64,000 nt of DNA from Anoplopoma fimbria (taxonomy: Eukaryota; Chordata; Actinopteri; Perciformes; Anoplopomatidae). The number at the start of each line of letters is the position of its first letter. The first letter of the stretch is position 1. The position numbers were made by a program, and so were the translations under genes. This document shows, piece after piece, positions 1 to 12,640 of this stretch. The notes beneath the pieces were generated by a model. The model did not search any database, was not told the origin of the DNA, and saw nothing but the letters and a program-made list of their open reading frames with translations. Location: NCBI RefSeq assembly GCF_027596085.1, contig NC_072472.1, positions 13,378,471-13,442,470 on the forward strand, in the 5' to 3' direction.

Positions 1-3000
1 ACCTTGAGCGGAAAAGAGGACATTGATAGGCTGTTAGACAGACAAAAATAACACTAAAGAACAAAATATATAATGAACATGGATGCTGAGCAGCAGGGTA
101 AAAGACTGAATAAAACACATCCAACAAGATCTAACAGTGACAGTGTGAGAAGGGAGAGATGAAGATGATAAAGAAAGGAGTTTGGTCCTGGGAGAAGTGA
201 GTGACAGTAAATTCCTTAATGCAGACAGATAGAGAACAATCCTCTACTAAATCCAGGCGACGTGTTAGTGCGTGTGTATGTGTGTGCCGCATGCTGATGT
301 ATACCTGCTGCCCTGATCTGTAAACTTTATTGGACAGGTTGACAACAAAAAAAGGATTAACCTCAATTTGTGGCCATGGTGACAGTCAGTTTAAGCCTGT
401 AATTTATGGGGTTTTTCACATCACCTTCCAAAGCAGGTGAGATCTTTTAATGAAGAGGATTGGAAAAGCACAATGAGTTATAATCTTTGGAAAATAATAA
501 AGACAGCTTTTTCAATTCCAAACATTCAAAGAACTCCAGCAATCTAAACTGGATTATATCAGTGTGTTCATGGATGACATTAAACTTCTGAGCAAAGACA
601 TAATCAGAATCTGTCATTCTACTATTGAGTTAAAGAGTTTAAAAGTCATTATAGAAGCAATTTAAAAGTGACTGCTGAATGCTTATAAATAATTTGCTAC
701 CCTTATCGTTCAACAGAGAGGAAAACAGAAGGCCTTTTGAACAAAGGGAAAAAAGTCACAGTGGCACCGCGGATCCACAGCCAATCACACATTATGCACA
801 AACAAAACTGATGATAAAGAATTGTTGCCCTTGCAGTGCAGTCTCCGTGATAATTAGTCTTCTAACACCAACAGGGGGAATGTCAAACGCATAGTATTTT
901 GTCATATTCAAGAGATATTTTTGAAGATCAAAGATATGCAATGTGTATTGAGTTCAGTGAAACATGGATAAAATGGGGATATAGTGGCTGCAGGTGATGT
1001 TTTAAGGGGAGATTTTGTAAATCTGGATAAAGCCGTGGTATGTCAAGGTTGCTATTGTGAAAGAGGGGTGAGGATGGGATGAAAGGATTATATTGTAACA
1101 ATCAACCTTGTTTGCAGTGAGAGGAGAGACACACTGAAGAAAAGACTGGATGAGCAGAGCGACTGAGACTAAATATTCTGGTCATATTCAGCCTTCTCAG
1201 AAAATAACTTTCTATATTGAAGTGTAACTAAATGAAAATGACAAACAATGTCTATGTATTTTAAAGTAGCTGGGTTATTGCCGTCAAATAAAATATGTAA
1301 TTCAACCACTTACCCTCAGTGGTATCCAGCCGTGCAGAGAGCTTCTGTTATAAATATCTCAAAACTTGGAAAATAAAACCCTAACTGTGTGCACTACTTT
1401 AATTAAGTGAGAAAATGTGTGCTTTTGTAATTTCAATGAACTAGCCTGTTAAGCAGAACTGAATGGTTAGATAATTAAATCAGCAGGTATTGATATAATT
1501 AACTCATTGTTTGAGGCTTTGCATTACTTAGTTTGTTTTGTATATTTGTAAGTGAACTTAATATATGTGTTTTGTTTTTTTGACAGAACATGTTTATGAC
1601 ATTTTTATAGATAGAGGAAAAGAAATGACAGACCTATCAGTAGTGAAAATCATCATTAGTCTCAGACCTACTTTTTTATTGTAAATAGTTGGTAAGCATT
1701 GTTTTCATGGTTTTCCAAATTTCTCCATTGTAATTTTTGTTTTGTGTTGCTCCATTATAACTGTCAACTGAACAACCCAGGGCCAAAGACAAGCCTGGGA
1801 AACAAGCCATGTTGCAGCCCATTACAGTTAACCATAGTGATCCCAGTGGGTATTAACCTGTGACAGAAGGTGCTTCCTTCCACTCTTCCCCTGTAGATGA
1901 GCCTGTAATAGGGCCATGTAATTACCAGTGGCTGCCTCAGAGCTCTGCCCAGCTCAGACGCCCAGGGCTCTCATTACCCACAATGCTGCCTGGGCTCTTA
2001 AATATCAAATACCTCTTTGTGCTGGAGGCCCCACCAGCCTTTATCCTACAGCTACCCCTCTGTGTTCTGCTGTGCATGCATGTGTGGGATTATTTGCGTG
2101 TCTTCCCATGAACATCTGGATTGGTGTACCTGCTTACATGAATGTAATGATTCACATAGCACTCACTTCCTGTGAAATACAGGCTTGTAGACATGGAGGA
2201 GTTGATTTGGGGGATTTATGGGTTGGAAGAAAACTGAGAAGGATACTTTGTACTTTGTTGTACCTGCTGCTGTGAATCACTGTAGTGCAGCCTTTTAGCG
2301 GTATGTTAACAGTGTTTTATCTGGAGTCAGTATCACCAACCCTCTTGCAAGGAAGATGGCTCAAGTGTATCCAGTAAATTTATGGATTGAATATATAAAC
2401 TCATGTACGTCAATTACAGATTTCCATTTTAAATGCCATGGGCCTTTTTTGTTCAGCAAATAGCGTAGAAAACGAAAGAAAATAAGTTTACATGAGCATG
2501 GACAATCGATTTGTAAATATTTCTCCTCTCATGTGCTTAAAAAAACTGTTACTCGTCTACACATTACCACTTTCTCCTAAGTGCATAAGCACCACAGTAT
2601 GAAAAAGGAGTGCAGAGCTGTATCACAAAACCATTAGTTTGTGTTTTTTAGCCAGAAATTGTGTAATATGGATTTATTTTTTGGAATGTCGTTGGTTAGG
2701 GCATACACTAGTTTTAAACCTGAGGAGAGAATCACCTAAAGTTATCCATAATGTCAACGTTATGTTTTAAACACATAGTTTTGTAGTCCTGTGATTGAGA
2801 AGTATTGTTAATTTCTCTTCAAAGTCCATTCAATTGAATTACCTCAATGGTGTGAGGTTCAAAGGGCTCTACAAGAGTTGTTCTGTGAGTTCTTAAACCA
2901 TCATATCTGATCATAAAGGAAGTAAATTAACAGACTAAGAGAACAGTGTACATACTTATATAAATAAATAAACACCCCTGCTATGATAAAACAAGGGCAT

Positions 3001-4477
3001 CTCTTATTTTTACTGTACATTTAGGGGAGAACTGCTCAAAGAAATGGGTGGGGTATTTTTAAATGAGTTTTTTTTAGGCATAGAACTACGCACAAAAAAT
3101 GTAGGGTGAGCACCACTGAATTAATTCAAAAATAAGAACGTAAAGGAGCAGAGGCCAATAACAACTAAACCCATAACCACTATGTGATCTGACTGCTTTA
3201 AAAAAAAAAAAAAAATGAATGTGGACTTGGAGTTGTGGTGTTGTGGTCATGACACTTAAACCTAAACCACAAGGACAAAAAACATCAGGAAGCATTAAGA
3301 AAATGTGCTTCTAAAAATACTAAGACCACCATCCTTTTGTGTTTGTTTACGATAGCAACTTCCATGCTCTTCCAGTCTTGTATGCGTTTGCAGTATTTCT
3401 TCATTTGTAGTGCCTTATACTTAAGGTTTATGCTTTTCCTCATTTACATTGATCTCAGGGCCCACTGATATAAATATCCCAATAATTGCTGATCTCAGAC
3501 AAATTCTTCAAGCTCTTAAGCTCTCCTTCACTCGCAGAAATTTCCTAAACGAGACTCCCAGTCGCTGACTGCTTAATGAGCTGCTGCCTCAGTAAATGGA
3601 CTCTAATGTCAAGCCTATCGCAACGAACATATATTATGAAATGTACAGAATTTAAAGGGGCCATTTCATGTGCATAAATCAGGAAGGTAATGATGGTCAT
3701 AATGCATCTCAAATTAGATGTATCAAAGAGGATTTTACACATAAAAATTAAAGTATGTTGTTCAAACTGAAAGCGCTCTTTGCTTGATGTACGAGATTTG
3801 CCCTAACTCCCTGGAGGCAGACATGAAATATTGACATAAGCATAGTTTAGACTGAACAGCTCAGTGCTTCTTTAATTTGATCTATCCTCAGGAATTACTT
3901 TCCTATCTGTGATGAACCTGTGAGCCTCATCAGGCCATCAGCAAGTTAACACGATATAGCATCACCTGTAGCGTACAGTTACAGACAGAGGGCCTCTGTC
4001 GGCCCACGCACATTTTTCAGGGATTAATATTCTGACCAACAACTGCATTGCTGCTTTGAATAGCAAATCGTTTTTAAAGTCAAATCCTGAATCAAATGAA
4101 ATCAAAGCAAATAAAAGTCGCCTCATGCATCGTAAGCTGATAGAGCTTTACAAAAATTTACAAAATTAAACCCCCTATGAACTGGAATAGGAAGTGTGAT
4201 TTTCTGAACCCTGACAACTACAGTAGAAACTCAGACAGAAGAGGAGAGATACAGATTCACCCGAAGAGATGAGTCTAAAGGTTAGAGAGACCATACCATA
4301 CCCAATAAGTGACAGGTTTGATCTTCACCTGAGCCAACTTGTATCTATTAAAATTTAGTTGAAATTTTGGTAAAACATTCAGGACCTTTCTGCTCATGCA
4401 GCAAAAAGCCTCTGTGCAGAAAGAAAGGTGGCTACAATTTAAATGCAAATATCAAGATAAAAAAGGTGAAATCTTAC
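1..4477 (-). other. frem2: frem2 intron 2 (partial)
   Basis: No exon of the Calx-beta region is visible here, so the intron is at least 4.48 kb and runs past the left edge. An A-run occurs near 3200. The stretch at about 1770-2080 is richer in GC and has paired motifs (CAGGGCTCTCATTACCC, TTAAATATCAAATACC) that read like a conserved non-coding element, but this is only an impression. I see nothing else in it. Confidence 0.7.
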
Positions 4478-4567
4478 CGTTATCCTCAACGGAGAAATGG
4501 AAGAGATCAGAAGTAGCATTTTCTTCATTCCGCAACACATAGCAGATGTTCAGGTCATCAATATCAG
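4478..4567 (-). CDS. frem2: frem2 exon 2: end of CSPG repeat 12
   Basis: This 90-nt exon has a canonical acceptor (cctgttacag) and donor (gtaagat). Joining the last G of exon 1 to its first two bases makes GCT. The reading then continues [20 protein letters not shown] and on to F-S-V-E-D-N, which completes the ADIDD...F.VEDN end of the twelfth CSPG repeat as in FREM2. Both flanking introns are phase 1, so the exon is symmetric and could be skipped without a frameshift. An N-A-T sequon is present. The next exon should begin the first Calx-beta domain. I found no convincing match to it between 1 and 4477. Confidence 0.92.
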
Positions 4568-7300
4568 CTGTAACAGGAAAGTAACATGGAGTTAGGAGTG
4601 ATACAACGGGAATAAAAATCAGGGCTACAAGAAGCACCCAAAAATAAATTCATGCAAATATGGTACAATCCTCTTAGCCTCAAAACCAACATAAGGAAGA
4701 CAAAAAACAAGATCAATAGCAAACAACAACAAATGTTTCGATGTATTTAATGCCACGCAAATGAAGGCCAGTGTCGTGTAAATGATGCATGATGAAAAGT
4801 TGAAACTTACACCAATAATGACAAGGTGATGGCTAAATTATAAATTGTATTTCGAAATGATTTGCCCTTGTCAAGATAAAAAAACATATATTCATGAAAC
4901 AATTAGCATTTAAAGATAAAAAAAAAAGTTTCACGCTGGCTACACAGAAATAGCCTCTAACACACTTTGAAGTTGAATTATGGCTTTCTGGCTTGTTCAA
5001 ACACTCTCTGTCGAATAATTGTTCAAAGATGGAAGCTGTCCCGCTTCAACACCATATCAGCTAAAGAAACAGCAGGTCTCTAGTATCACACTGATTCTGT
5101 TCCTTATCAGCACTCAGCATGAACAATTTTCTACCAGAGAACGCATTATGAAAGTCATGCCTCCGTAATCCAGGACGATAAGGCCGCAACCTCACATCCG
5201 AGACGGCTCGAGCTAAAACCAACAAAAAAATTAAATCCTGAACCTGCCAGCTCTGTGTCAACAGCCCCGAAAACCAGGTGACAATGGATCTTTTAATGAC
5301 AGACGAGAGTAAGAATGTTAAAAGCAGGATTGCGGTGGATCACTAGGGTACACTTCCTCAGCTGTTTTCCTAGCTTCTTGAATTACAGGGTTTCTGCCTG
5401 CCTTTTTTTTTTTTCACCATTCTCCAAAAACGTCTATTACAGTGCCGAAAAATCATCAAGACTGTGAAAGGGCTTGGCCTCTGACAACCATGTCCTTCAA
5501 TAATAGATGTCAGCGGAAGGAGGTTCATAAAAGTATAAATCCCTGACTCTTGCTGGGATGCCTCTAAAACCTCTTAGGTGGCTGCCTGTCATTGCTGCCT
5601 CTCCTAACATGAGGACAGGGACAAAAGCATTCAACCATCTTTTATTTGCACATAATTTGATGTTTTTTGTAACAGTATTGTTCTACTTTCACTTTGGCGA
5701 GTATCGATCTTCTCACATTGGGAGAGGCGGCAAGAAAAAGGCTCTTCTATGGAGTGTTGTGACACAGCCGTGAACCCGAGGACCTTGCAAATTTAAAGTC
5801 AGCACAGTAAAACCAGGGGCACATTGTTCATCAAATATTTAAAAAGAAAGCCTCATGGGATGTGCCCTGGAAATAGGAAGAGTAAATAAAGAGCGAGGGA
5901 TTGTCTCTTTCACTTGACTGATTCCTCTGACGAGCTTGTTTGCTCTCTCTCACTTTACTCTCTCACGCCCCTTGCCTCATTCTTTATTTCTCTCATGCCA
6001 CCTACACTTCCCCCTTGCTTTCTGCCTCCTTTGCACTCTCTTCCATTCCACTTGCTCCCTCTGCCCCCTCTTCTGCCCCTCTGACCCTCTGCCTCTCTTT
6101 TCTCGCCGCACTCTTGTCTCATCTGTGCCTTTATTTTTTCAAAGACCGTAGGCAGTCTGACGTGTCCGATTCCTGTTGACTCAGGAGCTCTTGTTCACTC
6201 TGTTTCTTCAGCCCCTGTCTGTGCCTGTGCAAAGCTGTAGCACAAGCAGGTGAATTTTCTTACTTGTTTGTATAATTGCCTCAGCGTGACATGAAATACT
6301 GCATTGATTGCATCGCTTTAAACCTCAATCAACAGCATTGTCGCCTTGATTCTGTGTGTGTTATCAGTAAACAGACATGCACACATGCAGGAAGGGACAA
6401 ATTCAGTACCGGCGGCATTTCTCGCTTTGTATGTAAATGTATTATTTTGAGAGTTTTCAGGGTTTATATATGATTATCTAAGATGCACAAATTGCTATAA
6501 ATAATTTCTAATTCAGGTCAAACCACGGGCATGGTCGGCAACTCAAATGCCATCCTTTAACTAAAAGATCTGCTCTGACCTTTTCACATGATCCTCTACT
6601 TCTGTCCTGCTTCATTTAACAAACCACTGTAGAGAACATCAGATGTGAACATCTCCCCGGAGAGGCAGAAAAAATAAATTATTCATCCTTAACCGTCTAC
6701 AAGACATTTGTGCCAAACATCAGCCTCTAACTTTGGTCTGCTAATTATGATTTGATGAGGAAGGCACATCTAAATCAGGCCCACAAATTAACTATTGAAA
6801 TTCCCATGACTGCACTTGTCACACATATGAATAATTATTACTCCATAAATTAAAAACTTGTGAAACATTAATCAAAACGTACAGGTTTGCAGGGATTTTT
6901 TCACTTCAACATTTTGCTCTGAATTTAGTCATAAGGAATATAATGATTTGATTCCAAAAAATGATTCCATTTTGCCAAATAAGCACAATAATGATACTCA
7001 ACAATGTTAAAAGATGTTTGATTCGGGGAATTATTTTTTTTTATGTAAGATTGACATTAATGTAGTTTAGCTCACTACTAATAATGTAAGGTAATAATGT
7101 AACATTTCTTGTTACAGTATATTAGAGAGTGGGATGACCATTAAGGTAATTTTGTTTACCAGAACTGATAATTACATTATTAAATCCCTTTTTTTCTGTC
7201 CAACATCACTCAGCCACTGAACAGTACATTTGATTATGCCATCCACATGCAATATTCATGCAAAGGTCATGCATTATAATACCGGTGGGTGTTTGTTTAC
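4568..7300 (-). other. frem2: frem2 intron 1
   Basis: This 2.7-kb GT-AG intron lies between the giant first exon and exon 2. It holds a T-run near 5403-5415 and a pyrimidine-rich block at 5935-6120 (purine-rich on the transcript). The remainder is unique AT-rich DNA. I see no extra exon or transposon. Confidence 0.85.
5935..6120. repeat. Pyrimidine-rich (CT) low-complexity block in frem2 intron 1
   Basis: About 185 bp of almost uninterrupted C and T with few purines on the plus strand (for example CTCTCTCTCACTTTACTCTC, CCCCTCTTCTGCCCCTCTG). The frem2 transcript therefore carries a polypurine tract here. Short ORFs across it are composition artefacts. Confidence 0.7.
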
Positions 7301-10300
7301 CTTGACTAAATGTGATGATGGAGTTGTTCCCTTGTGCCAGATTAACGATGTAGCCATGTTTGGGCTGCGTGGTGACGTGGAACACCAGGGAGGCCAGGGT
7401 GCTGTCTCTGTCCTCTGCTCTCAGCACTTTGGGGCTGATGGGGAACCCCAGGTGACCCGTGGCCAAGATCTTTAAAGCAGGTGCACCTCTGTTCACCACG
7501 ATCTGGGGGATGCCGTTGTCAGAAGCCACAATGGTGATCTTCATGGTCTGAGGGCGCCGAGTCTCGAACACAGTGTCCGGGAAAACGTAAAAGTCAGTGT
7601 GTGTGCCATCGGTGACTGTAAAGGAGAAGGAGTCCTCTGATGATTCGGTTCCGTCGTGTTTGTAGCTGATAAGGTTTTCATTGAGGTCTTGTTTGGTGAA
7701 GCTGGTGACGGGTGTGGACTTGTTGTAAAGGAGTTTACCATGAACAGGCAGCTGTGTGACTGAGAACTTCAGCAGCTTTTCGGCTGTGTCCTGGTCCTCT
7801 GCGGTGAGCTCAAATGGTGTAATCAGCTTAATCTGCCCTTCTGTGACAACCAAACTATTTACAGTAACAACGGGTTTCTTATTATCAACATCCACTATGG
7901 AGACTCTGAAGGTTCTGAAAATAGGATTGTAGCCGTCAGTGACTTCAAATTCAAAACTGTCCATTTTCACCTCATCGTCTGAGGTGTGGATGTAGTAAAT
8001 CTTACTGCCAGCCAGCTGGAGCTGAGAAAAATCCACAATGGGCATCCCAGGAGTATCTGTACACTCCAAGTGGCCTCTGACAGGGGCCCTTGTGACAGTG
8101 AAGATTAAATTCTCATCAGGGCTGTTGAGATCAGTAGTGCTGAGAAGATCTGTGGTCAAAGTCACTCTGCCACCTTCTCTCAGGGACACACCTTTACTGA
8201 CCACATCAGGGAACACCATGTCAATACTGCCCACAGTAATGTAGAAGTAACGATCAATTAGTGGGTTCATGCCGTCTGTGACATCAAATTTAAGCAAGTC
8301 TCGGATGCCCTCCTGACCGTTGTGTGTGTAGAGTAAAAGCCCTGCGTCGATGTCAGCTTGTGTGAAATTCATGCCCAGCGTGATGTTCTCCAGAGACCCG
8401 GATGGGGTTTTCCTCTGCAGGAGACCCTGAGCAGGCCCGAACTGGGTGATATATGTGAGCGTACTGTCATCTGAATCTAAATCTGTTGCTTTGAGCACTT
8501 TGTTGTTGATCTCTTTGGTCTCCCCGATTTCCACCTCCAGGCCGTCGTTGATGAGCATTCTGGGGGTCTCGTCATCGACAGCAATGATCATAACCTTGGC
8601 TGTTTTCTGCACAGAGTACTTTCCATCAGTCAGAGTGACATCAAAGCTGTCCTCCGTTGTCTCTGAGTCATCGTGCTCATAAATAATACTTGATGCCTCC
8701 CTAATCTGTTCTAAAGTGAAATTAGTCACCAAAACTGAGCCGGTGGATAGCTGGTTTAAAATGACACCATGTTTGGGAGGTTTGGAAATGATGAACATCA
8801 GCTCCTCAGGTGGAACATCGGCGTCGGCACCATTCAGAATTGGAGTGTCGATGACGACGTTCATTCCCTCCATCACGACTATCTCCCTCAAATAAATCTC
8901 TGGCTTTTCATCATTTGATGGGATGATGACAATTGGGAAGAAATGGTTCTCTGAGAAATTGATCCCATCAGAGCACCTAAATGTGAACCTGTCTTCCACT
9001 GGCTCTACCCCTTTGTGAATGCTCTGCACATAGTGGATACTCCCCTCCCTGATGCCTCTGATAGTGAAAGCACTGATAGCTGTTCCTGACCTGGACTTTT
9101 CTGAGCCTGGGGCAGGTGATACATTTTCCACATAGCCGGCAGTGGGCTGGACAATGATGGTGCAAAGGATATCATCCGTCGGAGTGTCATTATCATCAGC
9201 GTTCAAGTGCTGAGGGCCGATGGCGTATTTCGCCCCTTCAATGACACTAAATTGAATCCCAACCCCGACCTCAGGGGCCTGGCTGTCAACAGGAAGGATA
9301 GTGACTCGAACATGGACCCCGTTGACCTTATTTCCACCCACCGTCCAATCATCGGACATGTCTGTGAGAGTCAAATTGAAGCCATCCTGCTCAGAGGAGA
9401 GACCTATCTCCCCACCAGTGTGTGCATACACAACTACGCCATTAATAATATCAGCCTGTGTAAACCTTGTTGCAGGCACTCCTTTAACCAGTATTTCACC
9501 CATTGCTGGGGGATCTTCCACAATAAAGGTCAGCAAGAGGTCATCTGTGTCATCATCATGGCCTTGAATGACATTTGTTGTGATTTCTGTGGCTCCGTTT
9601 TCCAGCACATCCATATGTGAGCCGATTGTCCCCGGAGGCAAGTTGACGGTTGGAGTTTCATCATCGACCGGCTTTACATTAACTTTGACCGTCACGGTTA
9701 CAACATGAATCCCATCACTGACATCCAGCTGAAATTCATCGCTCCTTGTCTCCTCCCCACCATGACTGTACGATATCTTCCCCTCTGAGATATCCTCAAG
9801 TCTGAAAACCGCTTTTTTCTCTAGATCAGTGAATGCAGCCTGGACCTGGCCATGTTTAGCGGGCTGGCTCAGAGTAAATGTAATCTGTTTGCTCTCTGTG
9901 TCGAGGTCTGTGGCGTCTAGCTCCGCAATACTGATGATGTGCATTCCGCGTTCAAACACAGTAAAGCCTGTGTTTGTAATCTGAGGGGGTTTGTTGTTGA
10001 CGGGCTCGAGGTAAATAGTGAAAGCTCCTTCTACGCTGTTCCCAGCTGTGTCTTCAACAGTGTAACGAAACTGCACCACGTGGGCTGTAATTCCGAGCTC
10101 AACATCCGGGGGGCCGTAGGAGATTTTATGGTGGTTAATTTGAGCTTGTGTGAACTCAGTGACTTCAGTGTCTGGGCTATCTGTCAGAACCAAAGAACCA
10201 AACACAGCTGGGTTATTTTCATCGGTATCCATCGGGGGCTGGATAACTGTATATTTGAGGTCACGGTCCTCAGAGTCCAAATCGGTGTAGCGCAGAACTT

Positions 10301-12275
10301 CTTTGTTAAAGTGAGTGAGCTTGAACTCCTGAACAGTCATCTGCAGGGTGGTGCCAGGGTACAGCTCAGGGGGGATGTCATCTATGGGTAAAACCCGAAT
10401 TATAAATGCACTCTCTCCTGACTCATTAGGGGGGTCGTTGTCATCCTGAACTGTGAACACAAACTGATCCATGATGGTATCTGTGCTGTGAGGGCCTGTG
10501 TGCTTGTAAAATAACTTTCCATCAGTGATGTCTTTCTGAAGCCACTCCTGCACCTCCTTCTCATACACTTCATCCTCAGCATTGAATTTCCAAGAGGATG
10601 GGTCCTCCGGGGCATCTGACTGTCTTAAGAGCACTGTGCCAATGGTGGAAAAGGGAGTTACAATGGTGAATTTAATAGTGGAGTCCTCAGAGTCAATATC
10701 TGCGGCGCTAAGCATGAGGGGAGATATAAGCATCATCTGGTTTTTGAATAGCACCAGGCCGGTGTTGGCGTTTATAATCGGTGGCTCGTCATCAGTGGGA
10801 ACGATTGTAATAGGAAACAGGAATTCTACTTCGTTTTTTCCATCTGACATCTTAAAGACGATGTTGTCGCTGTATGTGTCGCTCCCATCGTGCTGGTACA
10901 CAACGACACCTGTTGTGAGGTCAGCAGGTGTGAAGAGTTTCCTGTGGGAGCCCAGCACCATGAGGGCCCCGTGGCGCAGCCCGTCCACCACTGTGATGGT
11001 GACCGTGTCCAGGTTGTCTTCGTCGCTGATCTCCAGGTTGTGGGCGCTGAAGAGAGGCCGAGACTGGCCCTCGTACAGCAGCTGACCCGTGTTACGTGTC
11101 ACAACAGGGGCCAAAGAGTTCATCGGCTTCACGACTATCATAAAGGCAAAGGGGTCTGAGATGGCCCCGTCCGTGTCTACCACCTCAAACTCAAGCTGGA
11201 AAATCCTCTCAGTGTCTGAGTCCAGGGAGGGGGGCTTGTAAGCAATTTTCAGATCTTGCAAGTCTCTCTGGTAGAATGATGTGATGGGGAGGTTTCTGTC
11301 ATCAGTGCTGACTATGTAGCCCTCCTCATAAGATAAGGGAGAGGTGATGTTGAAAATAAGCTCATCTGGGTCTGACTCGGCATCCTCAGCGGCGAGCATA
11401 TCAGGCGTGAGGGCGGTCATGACAAACTGACTGATCTCCATCATCATCATGGACACAAAGCTGGGTTTGGGAGGAGTGTTTTCCTCCCCCTCTTTGATGC
11501 GAATCATAAGATGGAAATACTCCTGTGTCACTAAGTTCCCTTCCTTATCATGCAGCTCCACAACCATGGGAACATAGTCCCTATTGGGAGACTTGCGTTC
11601 AAACGTGTGCTCATAGCGGATGTCAGCTCGTGTGAATTCATCACAATCCATCATTTTGGAAAGTTTCCCCTCGTCAACGAGTCTTCCATATCTCGGCAGT
11701 TGGCTGCCACTAGTCAGGGATGTGACCTCGCATTTATAAGAGTCTCTGTCATAAGTAAACTCTAAAATCTTCTTATCAATGGGGTTACTGGTCGCTTTGA
11801 GATTATCAACAGTGAGAGGCATGTTTTTGGTGAGTAATTCTAGCTGAGTAAAAACTACTTCAACCTCCATCATAAACGGGATGATAACGGTTTCGGTTTG
11901 CGCGTCATACCTGAGCTGCAGACGCACTCTGTCTCTAGCCGGACTCCTGGAGCCGTAGTGCACGTATGTCACGTCATTGGGACCGAAATCACACGGAAAC
12001 TTTTTGGGCGAGAGATGCCCCGGTCTCTGTGAGAGAGGATCGTTCTCCAGGACGGTGATGCTGCACCGGTCCCCCGGCTGCGTCTGGATCACCAAATCAT
12101 TGATGGGATCGATGAAGACCGATCTCCCGAAAGGAACACGTATTCCGTTGTTGGCCACCAAGATTGCATCTTCTGACAGTTCAGATCTCAGCGCGTAAAA
12201 TAGTCCAGAGCTGTCGGGCTGCGCGAGAACGATACCTGTTAGTGAGAAACACAGGAGAAGTCTATGGAGCAACAT
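7301..12275 (-). CDS. frem2: frem2 exon 1 (coding part): signal peptide, N-terminal region and nearly all 12 CSPG repeats
   Basis: FREM2 is a large single-pass basement-membrane protein that forms the Fraser complex with FRAS1 and FREM1 and anchors epidermis to dermis. The exon is open for 1658 codons plus one base. The first ATG is at 12275-12273, with G at -3 and an in-frame TGA upstream at 12359-12357. It starts a signal peptide ([19 protein letters not shown], residues 1-19). The N-terminal region follows (about 20-270; motifs [28 protein letters not shown]). Twelve CSPG/NG2 repeats then run from about residue 272; the twelfth starts near 1589 and ends in exon 2. The run [31 protein letters not shown] and the overall order match vertebrate FREM2 closely, including its single giant first exon. 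The exon ends ACA TTT AGT CAA G, followed by GTAAAC. FREM3 shares this layout and is the main alternative. I cannot tell which teleost paralogue (a or b) this is. Confidence 0.95.
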
Positions 12276-12338
12276 AGCGACGGATGTGATCCAACCCACC
12301 CGAAAACAGTCACTCTGCAAGAGGTGTGTGGGGCGGTC
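12276..12338 (-). other. frem2: frem2 5' UTR proximal to the start codon
   Basis: The bases between the ATG and the upstream A16 tract are in frame with frem2 and contain no ATG. An in-frame TGA lies just beyond at 12357-12359, so initiation before 12275 with AUG is excluded for a contiguous exon. A TTG at 12320-12318 opens the frame 15 codons earlier but gives no better signal peptide. Confidence 0.6.
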
Positions 12339-12354
12339 TTTTTTTTTTTTTTTT
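12339..12354. repeat. Homopolymer T16 (A16 in the frem2 leader sense)
   Basis: Sixteen consecutive T on the plus strand, which read as A16 on the frem2 strand about 64 nt upstream of the ATG. It lies in the probable 5' UTR or core promoter. Confidence 0.85.
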
Positions 12355-12359
12355 ACTCA

Positions 12360-12640
12360 AAAAGGTAAAAAAACCCAAAAAGTGTTGGGAGTCAGCTGGA
12401 TGCCTACACGGTGGTGACTCCCGTGCGTAGAACCGTGCGGACCCTCGACATACTCAGCCAGAATAGCGCGCAGGAGTTGTAACTTCAGACATTTGAGAGC
12501 CTGTGTGCAAAGTGCTACCGCCCACCTCTGCACATTATTGGAGGATTTTCAGGGCTTGTTACCTCAGCCCTGTCGCCAATGGGCAGTGTAGCTGACATTC
12601 ACAGGAGAGAGAGAGAGAGAGGGGGGGGGCGGGGCTAGAA
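12360..12640 (-). promoter_or_regulatory. frem2: Probable TATA-less frem2 promoter region
   Basis: The DNA just upstream of the frem2 first exon is richer in CpG than its surroundings. It has a GC box (GGGCGGGGC at 12627-12635, so GCCCCGCCC on the gene strand) next to a GA tract (12605-12621). CCAAT motifs occur on each strand (12537-12541 minus; 12576-12580 plus). I see no TATA box. The transcription start cannot be placed from sequence alone. Confidence 0.45.

Noticed and set aside
1..4477. Further frem2 exons (Calx-beta region)
   Set aside because: I found no frame with acceptor and donor that reads like Calx-beta. Short frames at 3086-3295 and 3545-3742 do not fit.
5936..6179. Two overlapping ORFs at the start of the CT-rich block
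   Set aside because: Low-complexity composition with no stop triplets available; not a protein.
7206..7300. Coding continuation past 7301 in the same frame
   Set aside because: CAAG|GTAAAC is a donor, and joining exon 2 restores the conserved FSQADIDD order. The bases beyond are intron.
9939..11159. Plus-strand ORFs of 150-167 codons inside frem2 exon 1
   Set aside because: They are antisense shadows of the large exon, with no family resemblance and no independent signals.
12276..12320. frem2 start at the upstream TTG, giving 15 extra N-terminal residues
   Set aside because: Vertebrate genes rarely initiate at TTG. The ATG at 12275 starts directly at a good signal peptide with G at -3.
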